Source of the DNA: Epiperipatus broadwayi | Taxonomy: Eukaryota > Onychophora > Udeonychophora > Euonychophora > Peripatidae | Length of the DNA: 64,000 nucleotides | Assembly (NCBI GenBank): GCA_028023455.1 | Contig: JAQFVV010012535.1 | Span: 1,240,001 to 1,304,000, forward strand | Reading direction: 5' to 3' | Shown: positions 1-12,882 of the stretch, piece after piece | How positions within the stretch are numbered: position 1 is the first letter of the stretch | Layout: every line of letters begins with the position of its first letter | Notes under the pieces: generated by a model | Databases searched by the model: none | What the model was told of the DNA's origin: nothing | Seen by the model: the letters and a program-made list of their open reading frames with translations, nothing else | Made by a program: the position numbers and the translations under genes

Positions 1-354
1 GAGAGAGTTTGTATTTGAATTGGTTAAAGTATTGAAATGTTCAGATTTTTTAAAGTAATAATTGTAAGACTTATTACAACATACTGTATTGAAGTTTTAA
101 TTGGTAAAATGTTAAATATCTATGTTTTTAGTGAGTTGCAATTAGATAACGTGTCAAGTAATGTACTGTTCATAACATTCCATGAAACAACTACCATGTG
201 TACATTTTTGAAGTAAAAAAGAGCGGTACCAAAAAATATCCAGTAAGAAAAGTACAAATATACACGATTTTTTGTAAATTTCATAAAAAAATTATAAACA
301 TGTTTAATAAGTAAAGAAGACATTTATATGTGTTTATTATTGTTTAAAAAAGTT
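1..354. other. AT-rich flank, no gene seen
   Basis: No coding or RNA feature is supported here. Near 231-255 there is a stretch (CCAAAAAATATCC then AGTAAGAAAA) resembling the 49-bp tandem unit found at 716-850, so this flank may be a diverged outer part of the same dispersed repeat. The short reading frames are what is expected by chance. Confidence 0.5.
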
Positions 355-426
355 TGAGTTTCTTTATTTTGTCCGAGTACGGTTACGATTTTGAATTTTT
401 TTATTTTAGCATTACAAACAACAGAA

Positions 427-535
427 CCCTAACCCTAAAACTAACCCTAACCCTAAAACTAACCCTAACCCTAAACCTAACCCTAAAACTAACCCTAAAC
501 CTAAACCTAACCCTAAAACTAACCCTAAACCTAAC
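427..535 (+). repeat. Interstitial telomere-like (CCCTAA)n array
   Basis: About ten CCCTAA hexamers are mixed with AAACTAACCC and AAACCTAACC variants. CCCTAA is the complement of the TTAGGG telomere repeat common in animals. The array sits inside a dispersed repeat whose second copy (near 54150-54163) has only AAACCTAACCG at the same place. That favours local expansion of a short seed over a telomere fusion. Confidence 0.9.
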
Positions 536-715
536 AGTAACAACTTTTACTTTTTATTGTCATTCTATTTGAAGTAAAAAATAACCGTAATATCTCTTTG
601 TCTGTAAAAAAAAAAAAAAAGTAAAACAAAGACTAAAAAAATAAAAAATAGACTAAGAAATTTTACTTTTTATTATGATTATTATTTTTTAGTTAAACAA
701 CAACAACAAAAAAAA

Positions 716-850
716 GTCGTAACACAAGTAAAAAAATATCCGATAGAAAATTGATAAAAAAAAAAGCCGTAACACAAGTAAAAAAATATCCGATAGAAAA
801 TTGATAAAAAAAAGCCATAACACAATTAAAAAAATACATGATAGAAAAAA
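716..850 (+). repeat. Tandem repeat, about 49 bp x 2.7
   Basis: Three units begin at 716, 766 and 814 with GTCGTAAC, GCCGTAAC and GCCATAAC. Units 1 and 2 are almost identical (ACACAAGTAAAAAAATATCC then GATAGAAAATTGAT). Unit 3 is shorter and more diverged. The array is internal to the dispersed repeat and absent from its second copy. Confidence 0.85.
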
Positions 851-1075
851 CACGAATCAAATTGTAATTTGTTGATTTTATTTTACATTTATTATTATCA
901 TTTAAATTGTATACATTAATAAAAAATAATATTTATAAAAGACGATTTTGTTTTGTTTTTATTTTCACATTACAAAAAAACACAGCAAAATTATTATAAT
1001 CAACGGCCCGGGAATGGTCATATATTATAGTTTTAGCTTGAAAATGGCGCCATTGAACGGCATCTTTATCTATAA

Positions 1076-1359
1076 GACAAGCACCTTAATTTTTTAGATA
1101 GTCAAGTATTTATTAAACTTTTTTTTCATGCAGCTTTGTAATATAACCACATTAGGGCTTCTCTCAATTTTATTATAGAAATAATGGTTTTAAATCTCAT
1201 CACACACATTCTTATGATTTGAGAAAAAAGAAGCTCTGAGGAAGGTGCTTGATATTGTACTGAAACACAGCTATTTAGCTATTATATATTTATTCATAGA
1301 AGCTTCTGAAAATGATACTATGAGTATATATATATATATATATATATATATTCTAACCT
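1076..1359. other. No gene; (TA)n microsatellite at 1325-1352
   Basis: Nothing coding is seen. A run of about 14 TA dinucleotides directly precedes the left end of the large inverted repeat. Confidence 0.6.
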
Positions 1360-4300
1360 GGTCTTGTGCATTCTCACTTCAGAATAGTATATGATATAAA
1401 ATAAAACGGGTTCTACCTCAATAAATAATTAATAAATAAAATATTCAGCATTAAAATTAAAATATTTCACTAGCTCAAATTTAAAATACGAATAAGGTTC
1501 AGTTTATAAAAATAAATTAAATAAATATTTAATATTTTCATGAGACTTGAAGTGAAAATACAGGTGACAAGATAGACTACATTGAGCCAATATCTTACAG
1601 GATACTACCTCAATGGCATAAGAACACTATCCCCCCTTATTACTATTTCAAATAACAAACTCATAGTATTCTTATGACTTTAATAACTTCTACTCACTAA
1701 GATTAAGTTAATAATTACATCTTAATCTTCTATTTATAATAATCTAGCTCAATAAAATAATCTCAGGTTCATAAAGTTTATTCTAAGTTAATTTAAAAAT
1801 ATGGTAGTAAAATATGAGAAGGGATTTTATGTCATAATCTACTACACTGAAACTAATAATAATAAATAATAATAATAATATTCTTCATTGTTTAACTACT
1901 ACTGGATATCTTTTCTTTTATTATAATTTTATTACCATAATAAAATAATACAATAATTTTATATAATCTTTTATCTTCATGTAATAATATAATAAATACG
2001 TGGTAGCATATGATAATCTGATAAACAAAGGATGTGTGGCAACTGATAGCATATAATTCAGTATACTATTGTGATAACTGATTTATGACCAATAAAACAA
2101 TGTAAAATTATAATTATTTAATTAAAAGAATACCAATAAATATTTAAATTCTTAAATAATTCTCTATTTATCCTTTTGTGCAAAATTATATATTTGTTTC
2201 AATTGTTATGAATATATCATGATTTCATGCAGTGGAGTGGAGAAATAAATACTCCAGACACAAAAAATTTTGAAAACAAATTTTAACAAAGTTTATTAAC
2301 AACAACAAATAAAATAAACAATTTATGTACATTATTTACAATGGATATCCTTATTTTATTCTTACATTTTTATCTACTAGGTTATAAAAATAATTTATAG
2401 TTTAGTTATATCTTTATTTAGACTTAAGACAAAATATAAAAAAATGTTACCATTTGGTTTCTCATTATGGTTAACTTATTACAAATATATTTACTTATTT
2501 TATTAGCAAAATATTTCATCCTTAATATTATTAAACCATCTTATTTTTTAAAAACATTCATAGGAAAACATTCTACAGAAAACAAAATTAACTTTATAAT
2601 GAGTATGGATTTCTCAAAATATTAAAAAATTTCATCTTGCAAACTCAAAGATGTTACATAAAATATTCATCCAAAATGCAGTACTAGATTTTAGTGTTAC
2701 ATGTTTACTAATCATAATATATTCTTATTTAGCTTTACTTTAGTATGATATAAGTGTAATAATCAATTTATTCCTGTTATTCAATAAACAAAACAAAATA
2801 TACTATGCCTATTCCCTACATTTATTGTATATTATTGTATTTTAAAAATATGCAATACTTATTTTTCTCTTAAAAAAAATAATAATAAAGCATTTAAAAA
2901 TAATTAACATTTCAAAGAAAACATCTTGTTTAGATACTCTATTCCAAAATTTATATTTCATTTCCGAAATAAATTCAAAAATATATTCTATGATTCTTTT
3001 CTTTCCCTTAGGATTCACTAGACCTTCAATTTTAAGTTATAAAATTCTGTTCCTTATAAGCAAATAAACCAATCTTATACAAAAAACGATAGCATAACCT
3101 AAGTTCTAAATTATTTATCATTTCTTTTCAAAATATCTTACTGAACAATGCAGTTACATGAAATAAAGATAGCGAAATAGATGCATAGGATTTAAGGAAG
3201 AAAGCTAGAGTATCACTCATAACATATCTCAAAAACATGGCACAGTGCAAAGAGGTATGACCTTTACCTGTCTAATAAGCTCTAATACATGAACGATGTT
3301 AAAGCTATTTCTTCAGATTTATTAGAACATCAAATATTTAAAGAAATATAAAACACTGTCCAAATAAAATGTGTACCAATCATAGGGCTTTGTTAACTAT
3401 GCTGATATCCACATAAAGACTAAATATTATTTCTATTCCTTATCATATCCTATTTCTTAAAAAACATCATCTTGGTTTCCTGTTCACTAAGTACTTCCAA
3501 GCCACTATCTCAACATTATTTCTCAAGATTTTCCACATCTTACATCGATAAATAACTATCTGCATTTACAAAACAATAAATAAAATTCATTGATAATTAA
3601 ACAATTTCACTGTTCAACAAGAAAAGTTTGTCCACTTCATCATTCTGTATGCTTAATCATATATAATCTAATCAGACAATATTTGAATATCCCAACATGA
3701 AAATTTTAAAAGAATCACATAACTATTTGTTATTATGTTGGATTATATCACTAATATAAAAAAGAATCGTTGTATGCATATTTTCAAATCAATCCTATCT
3801 CATAATGTTTTTTTAAAATGTTGTATGAAATGCGTTACATATAATTAAAACTTTTACACTTCATTCTTACAACTCATAGATGATTTAAAGAAAACAAAAA
3901 TATACATTATAAATTAATAATAGTCATTGTTATTACCAAAATAACCTTTATCTGGTCATCATATTCAGTAGGCTTCTTCCATCCACTGGATATAAAAAAC
4001 ATTGCATACATAAACGAAAATATACATCCATACACTTTATCTTAAAATATTCTTATATAAATTATTAGATTATTAGATTATAAAGTTCTTATATTAATAA
4101 ATTAATGTTTTTATGTTTTCCTAATCTTATAAAATAGAAAAATTTACATTTAAACTAAGTTAATAAAATAAAAGGAATCAAAACTATAATTACATATTTT
4201 CTTGACAATAGTTCCTGATAAGTCCAAAATGTTTATTATTTTCTCTAGAGTTTTAAAATGTTCTCCTCCAAGCGCGTTAAAGTTTAAAAATAAAAAATAA

Positions 4301-7300
4301 ATATTAATCCATTTAGTAAAATTTATAGAAAATAATCCTTGGTTTTAGTATTTAAGACAATAATTATTAAATCATAATATTAATTAATCCCGTGAAATTT
4401 CTTCAATATTCTCTGCCAATATTCTCTGCGGCATATCCGATGCATCCTCCATCTAGCTTAACTTTAAAATATTCGGTAAACTTTTTTACAATATTTCCAT
4501 GGATTCATTTTTTAATCAACTATTATGCGTTCATTCTTCTACGTAGGTTTCCATCCTTGATAAAGCGCTTCAAAAACAAATACTTCTAAAGATGCATTTT
4601 TGATATTTCTGAGACTAGAAGTTTTTTTTTTTTTAATATTATAATTCCTTAACAAAATCTTCTCTATGAGCTCTTTTTAATTCTTGTAAAATATATTCTT
4701 TTTAAAAAAAATGTTTCCTTCAAAAAGGACTAAACATTCTATTTCTTTCATTATTATATTTTATGATAAGATATAAGTATCTTATTCTTTTTAAAACTCC
4801 TGGATAAGCTTATAAATAATGCGTCACAAATAACTTTCCATTTAAGCTTCCAGCATAATGTCCGAATTATTTTTTGTACCAGAACAGTTCTCCGGTGAAG
4901 CATTAATAAAGCTGTATCAAAATATTCCAAAAACATTTTTATATTATTAGAATTTATATGCATTTTATTCTACAGTATATCCATCTTTTCATTGCGAAGT
5001 TTAGGTCAAATTTCAGATAAAATAATCCTGGCAAGTACTTTAAAAACTAGCAAATCATTTTCACGAAGTTCCCAAATATATTATTTTTTTAACTCTCTTT
5101 TGCAAAATACTTTTAAAAATATCAATTAGTTTTTTGCAAATAAAACTATAAGAAAATATTAAAAATTGACTAAAATAAAAATTTAAAATAATACCATCTC
5201 TTTGATAGCTGCTAATATACCTTTCTCTGGTTTCAATAGATTATTAAATCTCCCCTGATAACCCCTGTACAATTCATATTTATAGTCTGTAGGAATACCT
5301 CATTTGATTGGTTGATTCTTACTTTTAGCTTGAGAACAAATTTACATATTTTCAATTTTTTACAGAATTGAATCTTTAAAATAAAAATTTATGATGTAAT
5401 AACTCAAAATATTATTTTAAAATATTACTTTTAATTCAATTATTACTTTATCAAAATTATTTAAACATTTAAAATAACTTTTAAAATAATTTTAATAACT
5501 TATTCTATTCTTAATATTCAATTTATCTAGTTTTATTTAAACAAAATATTAAATTTTTTTTTTTTATTAACTGTATTCGTCTTTATTACATTATTTAAAA
5601 CATTACATACGATAGTTAACTTAATATTTATTATTATTTGTTTTTATGATAGGCAATAATTCTATCCAATTCTATAATATAAATTTTAAAACATTTCAAA
5701 CTTTGCTATTAACTCAAACAAACGTTTGTGTGAAAGTATGTAATATACAAGTCACATGATTAATATAAAATTTGGACAGACGATTTTTAATCTATTTCTC
5801 TGCCTAGACTAATAAAATTGATACACTTATTATATTTAATAATATAATTATAAAAATTTGGAAAAATAATTTAAAAATATAGAATTAAATACAATTTTCA
5901 CCATCATAAAGTTTATTTTTAAAATATACTATATTAATTTTGAATATTAAACATAGTTTATAAATTTAAATACTGTATAACATTTATTTATCTATACGTT
6001 TAAAACTATTAAAATTGAGCTTATTAAACATACTTGTAAATATTTATAGCTGAGTTATTTATTATGGCCAGCTTTTACAACCATATGAAATAATATCTTT
6101 AACTTTACTTAACTATTTTTAAATGATTCGCTATAATTTTATATACTACGTATTTTCTTTAGCTTCAAATTGTACTTTTATATTATAATTGACAAACCAT
6201 AATTAACAGATCAAAAGAACATATTTTAAAATTTAAAATTTTTTAGTAATTGACTGTTATGAACTATTACTGGCCTATAGAAAAGGGCACAATATATATA
6301 TATATATATTGTGCCCTTTTGTATGGGTCTTCATAAATTGTTGTATTAATCTGTTTAAAAAAAATTTAAATTTAAGATATATTTAGCTATATGATGTTAA
6401 TTTTGTTAATAAAAATCTTTCAAAAAGTGTAATTTAAATAATTTATGAGTGTTTGATATGTGAAAATTGTGCTGATGTTTGAGAGAGACATGTCAATAAA
6501 GATGATAATAGTATGTGGTTGGGAAAACTGGCCATAATTAATACTGCATTAAAAAATTTAATAAATAAATGTTTAAAGCTAAAAGTTTTTAAAAAAGACA
6601 AGTTAAAATTAAATGCATATATTTATTGTTGATAAAGATTAATATTTAATAGGTGTATATAAATATTGTAATAATTAGTAGTACATAATAGAAGATTAAT
6701 ATTTGATTTTAATAATATCGAATTATTATCTTAAAAGTTGTTATAATATATTGTTTATTTTAAAAATATTTATTTTTAAAAAAAATGAAATTGTTAGTTT
6801 ATTTTTAGATTATTACAAGCGTTTGTATCTGTGTTGTAAAACAGATGTTAGTTAGACACATACACACATGCTTGTGAGTTTTTTTAGTAAAGTTGCTAAA
6901 ACTATTTTAAAATTCTGTTATAAAAATTATAAGTATTATATTGGCTATCACGAGATAAAAATAAAGATAATTAATGTAAAGCATTAAATCTGATTTTTAA
7001 ATACTGCTTAAAAACATAACGAATGAAAATAGACTTAGTTTGTTTATAAAAATAATCTTATAAAAGTTAAAAGTGAAATAAAGTAAGAAAGTATATTTTA
7101 GAAAATGTTTAATGGATTTAAATAAATGATAAGATTAATTTAAGAATTTAATAATGTAATAAATAATAAATATTAAATAAGTCATTATTTATTTTTAATT
7201 CTGTATTGTTGGTAAAATATGTAAATAAGCTAGCAAGTTGATTGTTTAATTTACCAATCAAGTAGGGAGTTGATTCCGGTATAAAACCAGGGTTCAATTG

Positions 7301-10300
7301 TTCGGAGGGGATTATGATTGTAATTTTTAAAGTAAAGTGTGCTATTAGAAATAGCTAAGTAAAATTATAGATGCTCTCGTGGTCATTTTAAAATTATAAG
7401 AGAGTGGTTTTAAATAATTTATAAATAATTTTACCGTCAAATATGCAGTGCTAATTTAATTATAGTTTCCTATTGATCGTCTCTATTGAAGCTCAATTTA
7501 CTATCAAATAGTCATGAAGACATCGTATAAGGATAAAATGTATTGGAGACTTTATACTAAAAATATAACAAACGCTGGATTAACTAGGAGAATTACTAGA
7601 TGGATAAAAGTAATATGTAGGACATTATATAAATTTAAAAGTTAATTGTAATTAATTTTTGTAAAGACAAATATTTTAAAGAAAGAGAAATACTTCTTTA
7701 TGAAGAAAGTATATGTAAATTATAAATCTAAATATATATCTTGGTAAAGATATGGTAAATCATAATGATTATATAAATACTTGCCTTGTAGAGTCTTTGT
7801 GGTTTAAAAGACTAAATTTTGACAGTTTTAAAAGGCAAATAAATTGGAAGTTTAATTGGCCAAGAAATACCTATAAGTAAAATTATTATATCATTAAAGT
7901 CTGAACGCTGGTCGTACAGAAGAATTTTAAATTAATCTTATCTAGATATTTGTTAAGGAACGCAAATAAAATATACGTGGATATCCAAGTCAATTTAGAA
8001 TAATTAAATAAAATTTTATAAACTATTGACTAATTCTAAAATAATAACTTTTAAATAATTTTTTCTTTAAAGAAATGAATCCGGATCCTATAAACTATTT
8101 TAATTTTATTTTATTTATGGTGGAACTGACTTTTATTTTATTTTTTTAAAAAAAAAAAACGTTTTCATTTTTTATAAAAACTTTTAAAACACGTGATGTA
8201 CCGGAAAAGGAAGTAATGTTTGGTGAAAGTTTGTGCCTAGGAAAAAGAACAATTATGGGTGAAAGAAGACACCGTTGGATTTTATGTAATGTTTTTTTTT
8301 TTTTATTTATTAACTAACATAAATATTTAATTAATTATTGATTTGTTAAAGATAGGAAAGGTACATTTACATTTTAAAAAAATAACTAAATATTAATATA
8401 ACATTTCATTGCATAAAGTTTATTTTTTATAATTATATGACACGTAATATTTTAAAGAATAATTGTTGAGTGTAAATGTGAAATTATTTTGTAAAACTAT
8501 AATCTTGGAGGACATCGTATGGTGGACTGTACATTAGAGTATCATTTATGGTAAAAATTATATAATAATAATGATTTGATGTATTTTGATGTGTTTTTCT
8601 TTAGATCAACCAAATATTATTTGATTGTTGAATGAATATATAAATATTTAAATAATATACATGCATAAGATTAGTAATAACAGTTTTATTTTAATATGCA
8701 TACTTTGAATTTATGATGTAAATTTAATACAACGTAATATGAGAAATCTAGAAACAATTATATGATTCTTTCGTGGATAAATTTTAATGTTTCTGTTATA
8801 ATATTAGGAATGAGATTTATTATATTAGTATAAGTTGTTATTTTTCTTTTCAAGTTAGTAAGAGATATAAAAATCAATATTTTATTTTATTTTATTAGAT
8901 AAGTTAAGTTAATTTTACATAGAAGTTTATATTTTGATTGATGGTTTATCGGATATAGATGATGAGGTATAAGAGAATTTGGATAGTAATTATTTTAAAA
9001 AATTGGTCATCTTTTTTTTTTCTGAAGTTGAATAAGGTTAAAATGATATTTGTAGATAGAAGTTTATTAGGAAGGAATAGGAATAACAAGTTAAGAAGAG
9101 TAATAGTTTAAAGAGAAAAGAATCATAGAATTTTATTTAATATAATACATTATAAAATTGGTAATTGTTAAATAATTTTAAAGATTATTTTAAAAGAACA
9201 TATACGTATTGCATATTTTGGTAAGACATGTAGTATGAAATTATATTAGAATGAAATAAATAATTATAATCAATAATTATTATTATATTACAAAATTATA
9301 TCAGTTTATACGTTATTTGACATTGGAGTAATGCTAATAATAAATGCAATGCATATTAGTACATTATAATATAAATAGCAGAAATACTTAGGTGAAGTAG
9401 CATTTTAATTGTTAACGTTTGTTTATTTACATATGCTACATTTTAGGATATTTTACCTAAAACTTTCTTGTATTAATTGATGACAAAATGATATTTATTA
9501 AATTTTAAGTTCATCAACTTAATTAAATGTTGTTGATAAACATTTAAAGAATGTATAAATTATTTATTTATGATTATGGAAATAGTAACAGTGTAAAAAA
9601 AAAACTTGTATTATTATTTTTTCTTATTTTTATTTTCTTTGGTTTCCACTTTTAATGTAAATAGTGTAAATAAGTTATTGGTTAAAGTTGATGTAAATAA
9701 ATTTGTTAATTTGTTTTAAAATGTGTCGAATTCATTATTTTACACCACAGCATTTGACAACAGATAATTTGAATAAACATAATATTTGCACAACATGAAT
9801 TTATTATTATTATTATTTTAGAAAGAAACACAATATTTTCTTAATATAATTTATAGAAATTAATTGACATTAACATATAATATTATGATGGTCAGAAAGT
9901 AATTATAATGCACAATATAAGAGTATAATATTATTTATTGCCACAGATTGTTAAATTATAAGAATTTAGTATATTTTAAAATTAAGATGCTAGATGGAAA
10001 TGAAAGACATGTATATGATTTACTTATTTTCTTAATGATTAATAGTATAATAAAAATAGATAAGATTAAGTTATACAATAAAGATTATTCTTATTAGTTA
10101 GTGTTATTGGAGTAAGTTAGGTGTATTTAGGTTTGATATTAAATCCCTTATCATTCCTATCTGCATGAATTATTATTACTTTAAGATAATTAGAAGAACC
10201 TGAGATTATTTAATTATATTTCCTTAACAAAAGATTGAGATTTATTTATCTATTATTATGAAAGGTAGTTAATTTATAAAAGACATAAGAGTGCTGTAGA

Positions 10301-10620
10301 TGTAGTAATGAAATAATAAAGATGTAATTAGTATTCTTATGCCATTGAGATAATGTCTTGGGAAGACATTGGCTCAATGTAAATTCAATTACCAATTGTA
10401 ACTTCACTTCACAGTCTCATGATTTTAGTAAATATTTATTTAATTAGTAGATGATATTGAATTATATTAATTTTTGATAAGTTATAATAAATTTGACAAG
10501 ATATAGTATTATAAAAATATATTAAAGATAGTTATACATATTTTAGATAAGCATAACGATTTAATTGAGCTAGTCATATTTTAAGTTATATCATATATTG
10601 AGAAGTGAGGGTACAATATA
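1360..10620. repeat. Giant imperfect inverted repeat, about 9.2 kb
   Basis: The two halves are reverse complements over nearly their whole length, diverged by substitutions and indels. Collinear anchors: 1581-1620 with 10339-10380 (ATTGAGCCAA and CAATGGCATAAG against complements); 1756-1770 with 10196-10210 (AATAATCTCAGGTTC, exact); 1819-1829 with 10140-10149; 2986-3002 with 9114-9130 (TTCTATGATTCTTTTCT, exact); 3708-3732 with 8750-8772; 4957-4970 with 7531-7543; 5298-5312 with 7254-7268; and 6061-6071 with 6529-6539 (ATTATGGCCAG, exact). The coordinate sums shift smoothly from 11959 at the ends to 12601 at the centre, as one ancient palindrome with indels should. Arms are about 4.9 and 4.3 kb. 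No intact coding region or terminal target duplication was found. It could be two copies of one element inserted head to head, or a single palindromic element. Confidence 0.85.
6281..6320. repeat. Perfect 40-bp palindrome at the centre of the giant repeat
   Basis: AAAAGGGCAC, a run of alternating A and T, then GTGCCCTTTT gives 20 bp of perfect self-complementarity with no spacer. It sits exactly at the symmetry axis of the surrounding repeat. The flanking arms are diverged, so the perfect centre looks younger or is maintained by correction. Confidence 0.97.
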
Positions 10621-11625
10621 TTAATCAGTAAACAATTGGGTCAACATTTTTATAGACTTTAATTAAGGTCATATTAAATATTTTCAATATTTTATCATAT
10701 ATAAAAAGTATTACCTTGAAGTTATTCTGCAAATTAATTTGAATAGGAATATAAAGCTATTACTCTTTAGAGTAAAATTTGACCCTGAAGAAACATGAAT
10801 TGCTCTGTGTAGTTAAGCACAGTAGTATACTGACAGGTTCTGGAAAATAAGATCTTTGGATTATTTCAATTTTTGTCACTTTCAGCACTTGAACTTCTTA
10901 TGAACACCCAAAATAATAAATCCGTTTGATTATTTTATTTTATTATTTAAAAACAATCAATTTTCGAATTTGGTTCTGATTGCAGTGCATAACTTAAAAC
11001 TTATGACAAAACTATAAAAAAGAGCTCTATTCTAAGAGAAAGATACCAATAAAAATAATTCATTCTCCCAAAGCTTCTCTATCTATAAATTCCCAAAGCA
11101 ATCAGGGACATGTAATGCATTATTTGGATCTTTTTTCTTTTTTTTTTTTTGCTTTCAGAATAGTTGTAAATGCAATGATATTTAAGTAACTAAAATCTCC
11201 GTTCTGTTCCTTTAATTTCTCTTGGAAATCTTAAAATAATTGGGCTGGGCACATTCCTAAGGTCCACACCATATGCTTATCATTGAAACTGTTATTACTA
11301 TATGATTATTTATATAGTATATGAACATGAATGAGCTGTTCCCTGGCATACATGAAACAGTATGATGATTTTATTGGCATTTTACCTATGAGTTTTAAAA
11401 TTAGGAAATACTATAGACTCTCTCCTCGATTGCCTGATAGCTCTTAACTGGAATATTAGTTGACTTTCCTTAAAGATAGAATGAATGTGTGTTATGAACT
11501 TTAAATAGATATTTACAATCATCACACACAAGTCTAAATTATTTCCCTTAAATAGAGGGTGCTAAGAATACTTTGATTGTGGGACAGACTTCCATTCAAT
11601 GACCACTTTTTATTTAGATAATTAC
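10621..11625. other. No gene seen
   Basis: About 1 kb of AT-rich sequence between the giant inverted repeat and the LINE relic. I see no reading frame with family resemblance, no terminal repeats and no RNA gene. Confidence 0.5.
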
Positions 11626-12310
11626 AAGTGCCCATCACTTTTAAGTGAAAGAAGATTGCATAAATTGGAAGAATAACTATCAAATATTAAATGGGATATG
11701 ATTGGACTTTGTGAAGTTAGAAGAAAAGGTGAAATTGAATTGATTTAAAAAGTGGATGTGTATTTTACTACAAAGACTTAAATATTTAAAAGCACAAATA
11801 GAGTGGGATGAATTATAAATAAAAAGTGGAAGAACAAGGATTATGGTGATTGATGATATACCAGACAAGTTGGAAAAATTAATTATTTAACTTAATGGAA
11901 GATATTTATGCCTTAACAAAATTGTGATGAAGAAGTGAAAGATGTTTATATGAATGTATAAAAGACTTTTGATCAGAACAAATATTTTAAATTTGCTGTA
12001 GATGACTTTAATACTAGATTTAATAAACGATAGAAAAATGAAAAGCTGTTTATTATGAATTCTCCTTCTGAGAAAAATGCTAAACAAAAATGGATGTGGA
12101 CATTTAGCTAGAAAAAATGATGGTAGATGGACAGTTAAAATTTTAAAGTGTTTTTCAAAATATTGTAAAACACTCAGAAAGAGACCACGTGAGATGATGG
12201 ATAAAATAAGAAAGTCTGTGGGAGTGGTGGGGAGAAGATAGGCAAGAGATTGGAAAAAATGGATAGATCTCGGAGAGACCTTCATCCTGCAGTGGATTAA
12301 TAATAATTGA
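11626..12310 (+). pseudogene. LINE relic: endonuclease joined to RT C-terminus, core deleted
   Basis: Reading + with several stops and frameshifts, the first part matches the AP-type endonuclease of non-LTR retrotransposons. It shows KLEE, then SNIKWDMIGLCEVRRKGE near 11670-11725, then NRVG and INKKWKN near 11795-11835, then DEEVKDVYMNV and FAVDDFNTRF near 11927-12025. This corresponds to the usual (I/V)KWD(I/V)IGLSE, GxGFL(I/V)NKKW and GDFN blocks. At about 12090-12110 it passes directly into the family's C-terminal tail: GHLARKNDGRW, then KKWIDLGETFILQW ending near 12295. The reverse-transcriptase palm that should lie between is missing. A short TGATGATGATGATT microsatellite follows, as in many LINE 3' ends. 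The exact clade (RTE/Jockey-like) is uncertain. Confidence 0.8.
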
Positions 12311-12719
12311 CAATGATGATGATGATTATCTCAGATATATTGATATGGAAAAAGATAGCCCACTTCAGGTCAAAAATGTTTTCAATAAATTCCTATAGAA
12401 GATATTTTTACCCATTTTTTTAAATATTATGTTATTTGTTAAATCACTCTGTACCTGCTATATTGTTAAAATAAATTAGACATAATATATAAGCAAGTTT
12501 TGTTAAATAAAAATGACAATTTATTTTAGCGCAAATATTGATTATCTACAATTTTTTCGGAAAAGTTAACTTTTCTCATGGTCATATTAAAAATATATAA
12601 TTTAAACAAAACAAAGATAAACTTAAAATAATATATAAAAAAGGACAATTTAAAGGACATTATTCTTCAAGGACATTCTTTTTAGTTTTTACTAATTAGT
12701 GCCAGCTTTTGAATTATTT
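12311..12719. other. No gene; distal upstream region of Prdx6
   Basis: AT-rich sequence between the LINE relic and the likely core promoter. No motif stands out by eye. Confidence 0.4.
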
Positions 12720-12739
12720 CTTTTTGACATACTTTCTGA

Positions 12740-12882
12740 CCAATAAAATCTGAACAATTTGTTTACTGCTGTTCTACGATTTCCCCTGAAACTTTATAAA
12801 CATTTAAAAACCACCGCTTAATTCGTCTGTGAAAAAATTCTGTTTTATCAATTAAAGTTATTAGTAAAAGAAATTAATAGCT
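12740..12882 (+). promoter_or_regulatory. Putative Prdx6 core promoter and 5' UTR
   Basis: A CCAAT box (12740-12744) and a TATAAA (12795-12800) lie upstream of the Prdx6 start codon, with spacing suitable for a start site near 12820-12830 and a short 5' UTR. These are short motifs in AT-rich DNA and may be chance. A spliced non-coding first exon further upstream cannot be excluded. The context of the ATG (TAATAGCT before it, GG after it) is acceptable for initiation and has an in-frame stop just upstream. Confidence 0.35.

Larger units (their letters stand above)
355..1075 (+). repeat. Dispersed repeat, copy 1 (carries telomere-like array)
   Basis: This segment aligns in order with 54098-54390. 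Shared blocks include TTTTAGCATTACAAACAA, then CAACTTTTACTTTT, TGTCATTCTATTTGAA, CGAATCAAATTGTAATTTG, a TTTATTATTATCATTTAA block, and an end around TGCGCCAT/GGCGCCAT. Copy 1 is longer because it carries a CCCTAA-type array (427-535) and a 49-bp tandem repeat (716-850) that copy 2 lacks. Termini and target duplications were not resolved. No coding capacity is visible, so it may be a non-autonomous transposon or an LTR-like fragment. The family is not recognised. Confidence 0.7.

Noticed and set aside
427-535. CCCTAA array as a true chromosome end or fusion point
   Set aside because: It is short, mixed with variant units, and embedded in a dispersed repeat that occurs again without the array.
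1325-1352. (TA)n run as a functional site
   Set aside because: Such runs are common throughout this AT-rich window.
4392-4963. Short frames inside the giant inverted repeat
   Set aside because: The equivalent region of the other arm does not keep the same frames, and no family is recognisable.
11887-12285. 132-codon minus-strand frame, the longest in the window
   Set aside because: It is antisense to the LINE endonuclease relic, whose plus-strand blocks are clearly recognisable.
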